Origin: Bifidobacterium rousetti
GTDB lineage: Bacteria; Actinomycetota; Actinomycetes; Actinomycetales; Bifidobacteriaceae
Assembly (NCBI RefSeq): GCF_008698235.1
Contig: NZ_PEBH01000001.1
Span: 349,617 to 413,616 of the forward strand
DNA: 64,000 nt
Reading direction: 5' to 3'
How positions within the stretch are numbered: position 1 is the stretch's first letter; the number at the start of each line of letters is the position of its first letter. The position numbers and the translations under genes were made by a program. Shown here in pieces: positions 23,064 through 31,497 of the stretch. The notes beneath the pieces were generated by a model, which did not search any database, had not been told where the DNA came from, and worked only from the letters and a program-made list of their open reading frames with translations.

Positions 23064-23852
23064 ATGAGAATGCATACGTTGCTCACCCGTGCCGCCGCCG
23101 GTCTGCTTGTCGGCCTGCTTGCGCTCACCGGTGGTTGTTCCGAGGCGCAAATCAATAGCGCGATCAATGAAGCAAAGTCGTACGTCGACAGCTCACAGAC
23201 CACTGACGACAACCCGGCGACCGGTACGGCGCCCGCGGACGGCACATGGGACGAGAACACCGCGCCCAACTACTACCTCGTCACCGGCAAGGCGGACTTC
23301 ACCGCCGCCGGCACCATGCCGGCCGCCGGACAGGTGCGCATCGGAGATCCCGACTCGCTGAACCGGCCGACCGGCGCGTACGCGACCGTCACCTACCAGT
23401 TCATGCAGTCCGGATCGGACCGCGACCGGAACATGCCCGACACGATCACCGGCTGGCCGGAGCACAACCCGAAGGCGGAGATCACGTTCGCATCCGGCCG
23501 CGTGTACCACGGCTACCTGTTCAACAAGAGCCACCTGCTCGCCAAGTCGTTGGGCGGCCCCGACGAGCCGGACAACATGATCACGGGCACGCGTCCGCAG
23601 AACGTCGGCGACAACGACAAGACCCCCGGCGGTATGGCCTACACGGAGACTGAAGCGCGCGAGTGGCTCAAGGCCAACCCGAGCGGCACCATCCAGTACA
23701 TGGCCGTGCCGAAATACGTCGGCGACGAGCTGGTCCCCCGCACCGTTGACGTCGACATCAAATCCAGCGACGGGTCAATCGACGAGCATGTCGTCACGTT
23801 CAACGCCGCCAAGGGCTATGACATCGACTACCAAAACGGCGGAGTCAAGTAG
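23064..23852 (+). CDS. Secreted lipoprotein nuclease (DNA/RNA non-specific endonuclease)
   Basis: This 262-residue protein starts with a lipoprotein signal (TLLTRAAAGLLVGLLALTGG, lipobox TGGC). It continues into a beta-beta-alpha-metal nuclease domain whose catalytic histidine lies in YLFNKSHLLAKSLGG and whose metal-binding Asn region is NMITGTRPQNVGDND. This is the streptodornase/EndA-like family. A cell-surface nuclease would degrade extracellular DNA for nutrients or DNA uptake. GGAGG precedes the ATG by about 10 bases; a second ATG lies two codons in. A long hairpin follows. Confidence 0.88.
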   Translation: MRMHTLLTRAAAGLLVGLLALTGGCSEAQINSAINEAKSYVDSSQTTDDNPATGTAPADGTWDENTAPNYYLVTGKADFTAAGTMPAAGQVRIGDPDSLNRPTGAYATVTYQFMQSGSDRDRNMPDTITGWPEHNPKAEITFASGRVYHGYLFNKSHLLAKSLGGPDEPDNMITGTRPQNVGDNDKTPGGMAYTETEAREWLKANPSGTIQYMAVPKYVGDELVPRTVDVDIKSSDGSIDEHVVTFNAAKGYDIDYQNGGVK

Positions 23853-23888
23853 CACCAGATCACTGCTTGAAGCGCTTGAAGCACGAAG

Positions 23889-23920
23889 AGGGCTCTGAAG
23901 GAACATTCCTTCAGAGCCCT
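23889..23920. terminator. Bidirectional hairpin without U-tract
   Basis: A perfect 14-bp stem AGGGCTCTGAAGGA/TCCTTCAGAGCCCT has a 4-base loop. It lies between the convergent nuclease and livK stops. No T-run follows on either strand. Confidence 0.75.
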
Positions 23921-23959
23921 CTCCCCTATGGCCTATGCCATCGGCCATGGATCATCCGA

Positions 23960-25234
23960 TCAGTTGGACGGGACCTCGCCCTCCTGCGCGTGGTCGAAGT
24001 TCGGGACGTTCTTCGCGTCGAACTTGTACACGCCGATGTTGGCGGAGCTCGGGTCGTTGCTCTTGTTGAACGGGCCGATGCCGGTGACGCCCTTGTAGTG
24101 GATGTCCTTGCCGGACTTCAGCGCGGCGAGGCACTCCTTGTAGGTCGTGCACTCGGTGCCGCCGTCCGCTCCGGAGACGGCCGCCATGTTCTTCTGGATG
24201 GTCTCGCCGTCGGCGGAACCGCCCTTCTGCGCGGCGAGCGCGGCGAGGATGATGCCGTCGTATGTTTCGGCGCCGTAGGTGAAGGTGCTGATGTCCTTGC
24301 CGTACGCGTCGACGAGCTGCTTCTGGAAGTCGTCGGAGGCCATGACGCCTGGGATGGTGCCCTTGGAGCCTTCGAGGAGCCCCGCGTCGAGGTCCTTCGA
24401 ATAGTCGGCGGTGTTGCCGTCGACGAAGTACAGCTTGTGGGTGTCGATGCCCTGCGACGCCATCTCCTTGACGAGCGGCTTGGTCTGGTCGAAGGCGATG
24501 ATGGCGATCGCGTCGGGGTTGGACGCCTTGATGGCGGTCACGATCGACGAGAAGTTCGTCTCGGTCGGGTCGAAGGCGTCCTTTTCGCCGTAGACGACGT
24601 TGACGCCGGCATCCTTGACGGTCTTGACGACGGTGTCGCGAAGACCGGTGCCGTACTCGTCGTTGAACACCGCTACGGCGAGGTTCTTGACGCCGTCCTG
24701 CGCGATGACCTGACCGAGCACGGTGCCCTGGACGGTGTCCGGCGGGACGGTGCGGAAGAAGTAGGGGCTCAGGCCGGAGAAGTCGGAGCTGGTGGCGCCC
24801 ATGGAAAGCATCGGGATCTTCTGTTCGGTGATGGACTTGTAGACGTTCTTGACCACGGAGCTGGATGCGGGGCCGATGATGAACGACGGCTTCTTCGACA
24901 GGACCGACTGGGTGGCCGACGTGTTCTGGTCGGCGTGGTCGGCGTCGGACGTATCGGCGTCGACGGTTGTCACATCCTTGCCGAGGACGCCGCCGGCTGC
25001 GTTGATGTCCTTGACGGCGAGCTTCTCCGCGGCCAGTTCAGGAGGCGCCAGATAGGCGAGCGATCCGGTTTCGGGCCACAGGCCTCCCAGTGTGAACGTG
25101 TCGACCTTGCCGGAGCCGGAGTCGCCGCTGGCCCCGGACGAACCGGAGCCGGACGAACCGCATCCCGCGAGTGCCATGACCGCCGCAGCCACGGCCGCTG
25201 TGGCCGTGAGCATGATCCTCTTTGAATTCAACAT
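23960..25234 (-). CDS. livK: Branched-chain amino acid ABC transporter, substrate-binding lipoprotein
   Basis: This 424-residue protein has a lipoprotein signal (IMLTATAAVAAAVMALAG, lipobox LAGC), a Ser/Gly linker, and a Leu/Ile/Val-binding type I periplasmic fold (GGLWPETGSLAYLAPPELAA, SFIIGPASSSVVKNVY, AVAVFNDEYGTG, TYGAETYDGIILAALAAQKG). It is encoded after the permease and ATPase genes, separated from livF by 230 bases with repeats, so it may have its own promoter. The ATG at 25234 is chosen; two in-frame GTGs lie a few codons upstream, closer to GAGGAAG. Confidence 0.92.
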   Translation of the reverse strand: MLNSKRIMLTATAAVAAAVMALAGCGSSGSGSSGASGDSGSGKVDTFTLGGLWPETGSLAYLAPPELAAEKLAVKDINAAGGVLGKDVTTVDADTSDADHADQNTSATQSVLSKKPSFIIGPASSSVVKNVYKSITEQKIPMLSMGATSSDFSGLSPYFFRTVPPDTVQGTVLGQVIAQDGVKNLAVAVFNDEYGTGLRDTVVKTVKDAGVNVVYGEKDAFDPTETNFSSIVTAIKASNPDAIAIIAFDQTKPLVKEMASQGIDTHKLYFVDGNTADYSKDLDAGLLEGSKGTIPGVMASDDFQKQLVDAYGKDISTFTYGAETYDGIILAALAAQKGGSADGETIQKNMAAVSGADGGTECTTYKECLAALKSGKDIHYKGVTGIGPFNKSNDPSSANIGVYKFDAKNVPNFDHAQEGEVPSN

Positions 25235-25313
25235 GTGAATCACCACTTCCTCTCAAGCCCTTGCGGGCAATGGTGTTCGATGTTCGTTGTTGTGATGTTC
25301 GATGCGAGTCTTC

Positions 25314-25327
25314 GTTTCCCCGTTTCC
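25314..25327 (-). promoter_or_regulatory. Paired GGAAAC motif upstream of livK
   Basis: On the minus strand GGAAAC occurs twice 8 bases apart, about 80-90 bases before the livK start. A similar pair lies upstream of livH, and three more copies on the other strand form the tandem repeat at 25411-25454. This may be a shared regulator site. Confidence 0.3.
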
Positions 25328-25410
25328 TTCTCGAATCTTGGGCTTCACCCTACGCATCGCTTGATTCGTGCGGATTGTTGCCGTGTAACCGTCGTATGAA
25401 GTCCGAAAAC

Positions 25411-25454
25411 CGTTGGAAACAAAATCGTTGGAAACAAAATCGTTGGAAACAAAA
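25411..25454. repeat. Three tandem 15-bp repeats between livF and livK
   Basis: CGTTGGAAACAAAAT is repeated three times head to tail (the last copy one base short), starting 10 bases beyond the livF stop. It is AT-rich and contains GGAAAC in each unit. It may be a binding array or a slippage-generated repeat controlling livK expression. Confidence 0.85.
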
Positions 25455-25464
25455 GGCTTCTATG

Positions 25465-26286
25465 TCAGCGGCCTTCCTCCTGCACCTCCTCCTCCAGATT
25501 GCCCAGATACAGGGAGATGACCTTCGGGTCCTCGAGCAGGTCGCGGCCACGACCGGAATAGGCGTTGCGTCCCTGATCGAGCACGTATCCCCTGTCGCAG
25601 ATCTGCAGGCATCGCCGGGCGTTCTGCTCGACGATGATGACGGAGACGCCGGCCTTGTTGATCTGTCGTACGCGGATGAAGGTCTCGTCCTGAAGCATCG
25701 GGGACAGTCCCGCGGACGGCTCGTCGAGCAATAGCACGGACGGGTTCATCATCAGCGCGCGGGCCATGGCGACCATCTGCCTCTCGCCTCCGGAGAGCGA
25801 GCCGGCGAGCTGGTCCCTGCGCTCCCCCAGCCTGGGGAAGATCGAGCACACGTAGTCGAAACGTTCGTTGAACTTCTTCGGTGCCTGATAGGCGCCCATG
25901 TGCATGTTCTCCGCGATCGTGAGGCTCGGGAACACGTTCTCGGTCTGCGGCACGAATCCGACGCCGAGGGAGACGAGCTTGTCGGCCCGCAGGTTCGTGA
26001 TGTCCTGGCCCTTGAGAATCAGATGGCCGGAATGGATGTGGACGAGTCCGAACAGGGATTTGAGCAGCGTGGACTTTCCGGCGCCGTTCGGTCCGATGAT
26101 GCCGACGATCTCGCCCTGATGCAGGGTCAGGGACGCGCCGTTGAGGATGTTCACGCCCGGCAAATAGCCGGCGACGAGATCCACGGCGTCCAGCAGCGGC
26201 TCTCCTGCGGGCTCCCCCACATGGATCTCGGCGCGCGGGCGCGTGTCGGTGCCCGGCAGCATGTCGATGTCGCTCATGTCGCTCAT
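25465..26286 (-). CDS. livF: Branched-chain amino acid ABC transporter ATPase LivF
   Basis: This 273-residue ABC ATPase has Walker A GPNGAGKST (about 64-72), a Q-loop, signature LSGGERQM, Walker B VLLLDEPSAGLSP and the H-loop region IIVEQNARRC. The LivF hallmark is the short form with FVPQTENVFPSLTIAENM. A 35-residue acidic N-terminal extension precedes the domain. It powers import together with LivG. livG ends 2 bases before its start, so the two are translationally coupled. Confidence 0.93.
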   Translation of the reverse strand: MSDMSDIDMLPGTDTRPRAEIHVGEPAGEPLLDAVDLVAGYLPGVNILNGASLTLHQGEIVGIIGPNGAGKSTLLKSLFGLVHIHSGHLILKGQDITNLRADKLVSLGVGFVPQTENVFPSLTIAENMHMGAYQAPKKFNERFDYVCSIFPRLGERRDQLAGSLSGGERQMVAMARALMMNPSVLLLDEPSAGLSPMLQDETFIRVRQINKAGVSVIIVEQNARRCLQICDRGYVLDQGRNAYSGRGRDLLEDPKVISLYLGNLEEEVQEEGR

Positions 26287-26288
26287 GG

Positions 26289-27380
26289 TCAGTGCTCCCC
26301 CTTGTCCGTATCATCCGTGTCGTCCATGACGCAGTCGTCTCCCAGATCGATGTTCGCGTGGGATCCGAGATACGCGTCGATGACCGCCGGATCGTTCATC
26401 ACGGTCTTCGGGCGGCCTTCGGCGACGATTTTGCCCTCAGCCATGACGGTGACCCAATCGGCGATGTGGCGCACCATGTTGATGTCGTGCTCCACGAACA
26501 GCACGGTCGTCTCCTCCTCGCGCAGGGCCATGATGTGGTCCAGCAGCGACTGCTTCAGCGCCGGGTTGACGCCGGCCATCGGCTCGTCGAGCATGACCAG
26601 TTGCGGGTCGGACATCAGGGCGCGTGCCATCTCCAGCAGCTTGCGCTGGCCTCCGGAGAGCGAGCCGGCGAAATCGTCCTTCTTCTTGATGAGCAGGAAC
26701 CGTTCCAGCAGCGCCTCGGCCTTCTCGATGTTGGCCCGTTCCTGCCGTTTCCACAATCCGGGAATGAGCGCCCGGAACATGCCCTCGCCGGGCTGCACGG
26801 GGGCGCCGAGCAGCATGTTGTCGAGGACGGTGAGGCGGCTCATGACCTTGGTCAGCTGGAAGGTGCGCACCATGCCCATGCGGGCCACCTGTTCGGGATG
26901 CACATGGGCGAGATCGTGGCCGTCGAAGCGCCACGAACCGGTGTTGGGGGTGTCGAACCCGGTCATGAGGTTGAAGAACGTGGTCTTGCCGGCGCCGTTC
27001 GGCCCGATCAGCGCCGTGATGCCATGGCGTTCGATCTCGAAGTGGTCCACGTCGACGGCGGTCATGCCGCCGAACCGTCGGGTCACCTTGTCGGCCACGA
27101 GGATCGGATCGGGCTTGTGGACGCCGGGCCTGTTCTCGACGAACTCCAGGTCCTCCCGGACCTTGTCGCCGAACGCGGTTGAGATCAGATGCTCTCCTTC
27201 GGGCGCCTTGGTGGCCCATTGGGCGAGGTCGTGGAACGGCTTGCCGGGTTGCGCGGGATTCACGTCGCGTTCGGAGAGGTTGGCGGCGGTCACGCCGGCG
27301 ATCGTCTCTTCGTCACCACTCCCCGCGGACGGCTTATTCGGTTGCTGCTGCCTGTTTCCGGGCATTTCGATGTCAGACAT
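26289..27380 (-). CDS. livG: Branched-chain amino acid ABC transporter ATPase LivG
   Basis: This 363-residue ATPase has Walker A GPNGAGKTT, the LivG-specific RTFQLTKVMSRLTVLDNMLL, signature LSGGQRKL, Walker B LVMLDEPMAGVNP and the switch region VLFVEHDINMV. About 95 residues precede the ABC domain (with EETIAGVTAANLSERDVNPA), an extension not found in the canonical enzyme, and an acidic C-terminal tail (DDTDDTDKGEH) follows. The start overlaps the livM stop by 8 bases. Confidence 0.92.
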   Translation of the reverse strand: MSDIEMPGNRQQQPNKPSAGSGDEETIAGVTAANLSERDVNPAQPGKPFHDLAQWATKAPEGEHLISTAFGDKVREDLEFVENRPGVHKPDPILVADKVTRRFGGMTAVDVDHFEIERHGITALIGPNGAGKTTFFNLMTGFDTPNTGSWRFDGHDLAHVHPEQVARMGMVRTFQLTKVMSRLTVLDNMLLGAPVQPGEGMFRALIPGLWKRQERANIEKAEALLERFLLIKKKDDFAGSLSGGQRKLLEMARALMSDPQLVMLDEPMAGVNPALKQSLLDHIMALREEETTVLFVEHDINMVRHIADWVTVMAEGKIVAEGRPKTVMNDPAVIDAYLGSHANIDLGDDCVMDDTDDTDKGEH

Positions 27381-28356
27381 TGAAGGCCAGCTCCTTTCGG
27401 TCTCCCAACAGGCCCTGCGGTCTGAAGATCACAAGGCACATCAGCGCGACGCCGACGATCACCCATCCGAGCGATTCGACCTGGTTCGAGGAGATCAGCG
27501 TGTCCGGGATGGCCCCGCGCATGAGCTCCTTGATGAACGTGAGCAGCACCCACAGCAGGCACGATCCGACGATCGGACCGAAGATCGTGGCGGCGCCGCC
27601 CAGCAGCAGGATCGTCCACGCGTAGAAGGTGACCGCGCGTCCCAGCGAATCAGGCTGCACCGAGCGCGGCAGCACGAAGATGACGCCGCCGAGCGCACCG
27701 ACGACGCCTCCCAAGATCAGCGCCTGCATCTTGTAGACGGTCACGTTCTTGCCAAGCGAACGGATCGCGTTCTCATCCTCACGGATGCCCTTGAGCACGC
27801 GTCCCCACGGCGAGTGGAACCAGCGCCAGCACAGCAGCGCGGCGATCGCCACCAGCACCCAGGCCACGATGCGCAGCCACCACGAGTCGGCGATGTTGTT
27901 CGAGTACGTCCACAGCAGGAACGTGGTCGACCCCTGCGGCAGGGGCGAGAGATCCTCGAACCGCGTGGTGAAGTCCTGCGGCGAGATGCCGGCGGAACCG
28001 CCGGTGATGGTCGTCATCGCGGTCGACCGTCCGATGATGCGGATGATCTCGGCCGCCGCGAGCGTGACCATGGCCAGATAGTCGGGGCCAAGCTTGAGGG
28101 TGGGGATGCCGAGCAGCAGCGCGTAGATCACGGCCAGCGCGATCGCGGCGCACAGGGAGGCGAACAGGTTGCCGCCCATCATCTGTACGATCGCGAAACC
28201 GTACGCGCCGAGCAGCATGAAGCCGGCCTGTCCCATGTTCATCAACCCGGTCATACCGAAGTGGATGTTCAGTCCGATCGCCGCCAGCGCGTATGCGGCG
28301 GTGGTCGGGGCGATGAGCTCGCCCAGCGTATTGGTGATGACGGTCATGATGTCCAT
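27373..28356 (-). CDS. livM: Branched-chain amino acid ABC transporter permease LivM
   Basis: This 327-residue permease has about nine to ten membrane segments and the LivM signature block around YAALIALGLNIHFG-like ALAAIGLNIHFGMTGLMNMG, plus GIREDENAIRSLGKNVTVYK in the cytoplasmic EAA-type loop that contacts the ATPases. It pairs with LivH. The gene starts 3 bases after the livH stop and overlaps livG. Confidence 0.93.
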   Translation of the reverse strand: MDIMTVITNTLGELIAPTTAAYALAAIGLNIHFGMTGLMNMGQAGFMLLGAYGFAIVQMMGGNLFASLCAAIALAVIYALLLGIPTLKLGPDYLAMVTLAAAEIIRIIGRSTAMTTITGGSAGISPQDFTTRFEDLSPLPQGSTTFLLWTYSNNIADSWWLRIVAWVLVAIAALLCWRWFHSPWGRVLKGIREDENAIRSLGKNVTVYKMQALILGGVVGALGGVIFVLPRSVQPDSLGRAVTFYAWTILLLGGAATIFGPIVGSCLLWVLLTFIKELMRGAIPDTLISSNQVESLGWVIVGVALMCLVIFRPQGLLGDRKELAFNV

Positions 28357-28359
28357 GTC

Positions 28360-29784
28360 TCAGCCCACCCTTTGCTGCTTGCCGAAGATGCCCTGCGGAC
28401 GCACCAGCAGGACGATGATGAGGATCGCCAGTGCGCTGGCGTACCGCATGTCGTTGGGGATGACGAGCGAGCTCATGTCCGCCACGATGCCGATGACCAG
28501 GGCGCCGACGAGCGCCCCGTTCGCGGTGCCGAGACCGCCCAGGGTCACGGCTGCGAACATAAGCAGCAGCAGCGTCGCGCCCGTGTTCCAGGAGATGCCG
28601 TTGAGGTACACGCCGAGCAGCACGCCGGACAGCGCGGCCATCGCGCAGGAGATGATCCACACGATGCGCACCACCTGCTCCACGTTGATGCCGGACGCGG
28701 CGGCCAACGCCGCATTGTCGGAGACCGCACGGGTCGCGCGTCCCAGCCGCGTCCGGTACAGGAACAGGCTGACCCCGACGATGACGACGATCGCGATGCC
28801 GGCCGAGATGAGCGTCGGCGCGTCGGTGGTGACGGGGCCGAGCTGGAAGCTCGCCGGCACCGACTTGACGATGCCCTTGATGTCGCCGCCGAAGAAGAAC
28901 TGGAAGAGATACTGCAACGCCATCGACAGGCCGATCGTGACGATCATCTGCTGCATCGTGCCGACACGCTTGCGCCGCAGCGGGGCCCAGACCAGCTCGT
29001 TCTGGATCCAGCCGGTGAGCGCGCCGATCACGACCGCGAAGACGGCGGACGGGATGAGGGGCCAGTGCAGCACCTGCGTGCCCACGTACGCCATGAGCCC
29101 GCCGAGGCTGACCTGCTCGCCGTGGGAGAAGGAGCTCAGCCCGGTGGTGCCGTACACGAGGTTCATGCCCACGGACATGAGTCCGAGCATGAGTCCGAAG
29201 ATCACGCCGGAGAACAGCTGCTGCCAGAACCGCGCGCCGATGTTGGCGCCGAGCGAGGATCCGCCGGATTGAGTGGCCTTATCCGCGTTCGAGCCGACAC
29301 CCGTCGTTCCGGACTTGCCGGATGATGACGGGCCGGTGGAGCCGCCGTCGGAGCCGGACGGCGCGGGCTTGTCGAAACGGACCACCTGGCGGGCCTTGTC
29401 GAAGCTGTTCATCTTGACCTCGACGGTGGCCTTCGCCGCCTTGAGCCCGTGCTCCTTGGCCACCGATTCGTCCATCGAGACGGTGTATTCGCCGTCCTTG
29501 GCCACGCTGAACGCCCAGTTGCCGTTGGCGTCGGTGGTTGTGGTCGCGCTTTCGGCGCCGCCCAGTGTGATCTCGACTCCGGCGATGGGCGCCTTGTTCG
29601 TGTCCTGCAGGATGCCGTTGACGCATCCGTTCGTCGCGGAGGGGTTGCAGGTCGGTACCGCCTCGGCCGCCCGGGCCGCGGTCGGTGGAATGATGAGAAA
29701 CGCCATCAGTAGGGTAGAAACCGCTGTGAATACGAACAGTAGCAATCCCATTCGATGACGCCGTTGTAGTGTTACGGCTGCCAT
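28360..29784 (-). CDS. livH: LivH permease fused to a secreted carboxypeptidase-regulatory-like domain
   Basis: The 474-residue protein has a signal/anchor helix (about 12-40), then an extracytoplasmic beta-sandwich of the carboxypeptidase regulatory-like type (about 45-135; NGCVNGILQDTNKAPIAGVE, TTTTDANGNWAFSV), a Ser/Gly/Lys linker (about 140-185), and the LivH permease (about 190-474; GLMSVGMNLVYGTTGLSSFS, PLRRKRVGTMQQMIVTIGLS, GLGTANGALVGALVIGI). Normal LivH is about 300 residues, so the first 185 are added. AGAGGA precedes the ATG. The extra domain could capture substrate or bind the wall. Confidence 0.9.
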   Translation of the reverse strand: MAAVTLQRRHRMGLLLFVFTAVSTLLMAFLIIPPTAARAAEAVPTCNPSATNGCVNGILQDTNKAPIAGVEITLGGAESATTTTDANGNWAFSVAKDGEYTVSMDESVAKEHGLKAAKATVEVKMNSFDKARQVVRFDKPAPSGSDGGSTGPSSSGKSGTTGVGSNADKATQSGGSSLGANIGARFWQQLFSGVIFGLMLGLMSVGMNLVYGTTGLSSFSHGEQVSLGGLMAYVGTQVLHWPLIPSAVFAVVIGALTGWIQNELVWAPLRRKRVGTMQQMIVTIGLSMALQYLFQFFFGGDIKGIVKSVPASFQLGPVTTDAPTLISAGIAIVVIVGVSLFLYRTRLGRATRAVSDNAALAAASGINVEQVVRIVWIISCAMAALSGVLLGVYLNGISWNTGATLLLLMFAAVTLGGLGTANGALVGALVIGIVADMSSLVIPNDMRYASALAILIIVLLVRPQGIFGKQQRVG

Positions 29785-29851
29785 GTGAATGTCCTCTCTG
29801 GATGTGTTTCCACAATCTAAAGAGGTAAGTTGCGCGCGCCGTTGCGCCTCT

Positions 29852-29868
29852 GTTTCCCCTTCGTTTCC
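29852..29868 (-). promoter_or_regulatory. Paired GGAAAC motif upstream of livH
   Basis: Two GGAAAC copies 11 bases apart lie about 70-85 bases before the livH start on the coding strand, resembling the pair before livK. Either a regulator site or chance; no full promoter could be fixed. Confidence 0.3.
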
Positions 29869-29914
29869 TCAGACGGAATTCGTTACGTGCGGATAATGTC
29901 CGCCGGGCCGGTCC

Positions 29915-30331
29915 TCAGGCCGTGCCTGATGCGTCGGCCCGGTCCGAGGGCGCCGAGTGAGCCGAGTGCGCCGATCCGAGTCGCGCATCCAACTGGCTGC
30001 GCGCGGCCCGCCTCGCCTGCGCGTACATGCATACCCACTGGATCACCAGTGCCACGATGAAGATGACGGCGCTCGGCCAGCCCCAGGCTGCGTAGAAATC
30101 ACGGACGTCGGGATCGAACGCGCCCGTGTCGGAGTACCATACATACGCCATGTACGGCACCGTGCCGAGCAACGCCGACGCTATATGCACGTAGATCAGA
30201 TTCCACGAGACGATGGGGACTCCCCCGGAATATCCGCGCAGCAACCTGCCGCGGGCCACGCAGACGCCGATGACGAACAGCGACATCACCATGGCGATGC
30301 ACCACAGGACGGCGGGCAGGATGTCCAGCAT
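29915..30331 (-). CDS. Hypothetical membrane protein
   Basis: This 138-residue protein has three hydrophobic segments (ILPAVLWCIAMVMSLFVIGV, IYVHIASALLGTVPYMAYVW, SAVIFIVALVIQWVCMYAQA) and a polar His/Ser/Ala tail. AGGGGAG lies 6 bases before the ATG at 30331. It follows the MerR gene by 13 bases and so belongs to the garA-merR operon by position. No family is recognised. Confidence 0.65.
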   Translation of the reverse strand: MLDILPAVLWCIAMVMSLFVIGVCVARGRLLRGYSGGVPIVSWNLIYVHIASALLGTVPYMAYVWYSDTGAFDPDVRDFYAAWGWPSAVIFIVALVIQWVCMYAQARRAARSQLDARLGSAHSAHSAPSDRADASGTA

Positions 30332-30344
30332 GGCACTCCCCTCG

Positions 30345-30998
30345 TCAGGCCACCGCGCTCGCGCCATGACGCGCCAGACGTTGCGCCTCCAGCTTCCTGC
30401 GCATGCGCGCGGCGGTGAGGTCGTCGATCGGACGCCCGGTCGATCTGGAAGCCGGATTGGCCTCCAGATCGACGTAGTCCTCCCCCTCCAACGCCTGCTG
30501 GATCTGATGCCACAGCGATCCGACCGACACGGCGAACACCGCCTTGCCGCTCTGCAGCAGGTCGAGCATCTGCTCGTTGGTCGTGCATTCGTGCACATGC
30601 TGGCCGTCGCACATGATGGTGATGTTCTCCAGCTGGCGTGTGCTGCGCTGGGTCAGGAAGCCGATGGCCGCCGTGACGTTCTGCAGGTTCACGCCCGCGT
30701 CGAGCAGACGCTTGGAGACGGCGAGGATGACGACGTCCTTGAACGAGTAGAGGCGACGCGATCCGGAACCGTGCGACGGGGTGATCGACGGTTCCACGAT
30801 CTGCTTGCGCGCCCAGTAATCAAGCTGACGGTAGGTGATGCCGGCGACCTTGGACGCGACCGTGCCGCGGTATCCGCGCTTGACGTCCTCCTCCTCCGAA
30901 GTGGCGAAGAGCTCGCCCTGCACGGCGCCGTCATCGGCCCGGTCCCGGTCCTCGGACCACACGTGCAATCGCAGTCCCGCATCGTCCGCGCCGATCAT
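30345..30998 (-). CDS. MerR-family regulator adjacent to garA
   Basis: This 217-residue regulator has a MerR DNA-binding domain at about residues 45-110 (VAGITYRQLDYWARKQIVEP, then SGSRRLYSFKDVVILAVSKR) preceded by an acidic 40-residue tail. Its C-terminal part (about 120-190) is a ligand or dimerisation region. It corresponds to mycobacterial Rv1828, which also lies next to the FHA gene Rv1827 (GarA). GGGGGAA precedes the ATG. Its target genes are unknown. Confidence 0.85.
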   Translation of the reverse strand: MIGADDAGLRLHVWSEDRDRADDGAVQGELFATSEEEDVKRGYRGTVASKVAGITYRQLDYWARKQIVEPSITPSHGSGSRRLYSFKDVVILAVSKRLLDAGVNLQNVTAAIGFLTQRSTRQLENITIMCDGQHVHECTTNEQMLDLLQSGKAVFAVSVGSLWHQIQQALEGEDYVDLEANPASRSTGRPIDDLTAARMRRKLEAQRLARHGASAVA

Positions 30999-31053
30999 CG
31001 CCGTTCCCCCAGCCTCGCCTGCCGTTCCGTTCGGAAGTCCAGTCGGACCGTCG

Positions 31054-31491
31054 TCAGGCGACGATCGCGGACTGGGTGAAGAAGACGAGACGGAACTTGC
31101 CGATCATGATCTCGTCGCCGTTCTTCAGCGTCGCCTGATCGACGCGCTGACGGTTCACGTACGTGCCGTTGAGCGATCCGGCGTCGATGACGGAGAACAC
31201 GCCATTGACGCGACGGAACACCGCGTGCGCGCGGGACACCGTGGAGTCGTCGAGCAGGATGTCCGATTTCGGGTCGCGGCCAACGGTCACCTCGTCCTCG
31301 TCGAGGAGGTACCGTGATCCGGAGACGGCGCCTCGCGTGGAGATGAGCAGCGCCGTTCCCGGGGAAAGACGGGAGATGGTCTCCAGATCCTCCTGGGTGA
31401 GCGGACGGTCGCCGGTGGCGGTTACGGGGATGGTGATGGCGGGCAGACCGATGATGGTCGTTTCGCCTGCGCTAGGAATCGGTTCAGTCAT
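31054..31491 (-). CDS. garA: GarA/OdhI-like FHA-domain protein
   Basis: This 145-residue protein has an N-terminal ETT phosphorylation motif (E10-T11-T12, in GETTIIGLP) and a C-terminal FHA domain with the phosphothreonine-binding residues in VTVGRDPKSDILLDDSTVSR, AHAVF and GSLNGTYVN. In mycobacteria and corynebacteria this protein is phosphorylated by Pkn kinases and switches 2-oxoglutarate dehydrogenase and glutamate metabolism. The known target complex is generally absent from bifidobacteria, so the partner here may differ. GAGGAG precedes the ATG. Confidence 0.85.
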   Translation of the reverse strand: MTEPIPSAGETTIIGLPAITIPVTATGDRPLTQEDLETISRLSPGTALLISTRGAVSGSRYLLDEDEVTVGRDPKSDILLDDSTVSRAHAVFRRVNGVFSVIDAGSLNGTYVNRQRVDQATLKNGDEIMIGKFRLVFFTQSAIVA

Positions 31492-31497
31492 AACTCC

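Noticed and set aside
25411..25454. CRISPR-like repeats between livF and livK
   Set aside because: The 15-bp units are contiguous with no spacers and there are no cas genes.
25900..29325. A 1141-codon open frame on the plus strand opposite the liv operon
   Set aside because: It is the antisense shadow of well-supported livF, livG, livM and livH genes in GC-rich DNA. It has no recognisable domain, a composition of His/Arg/Asp/Gly typical of shadows, and no start signal.
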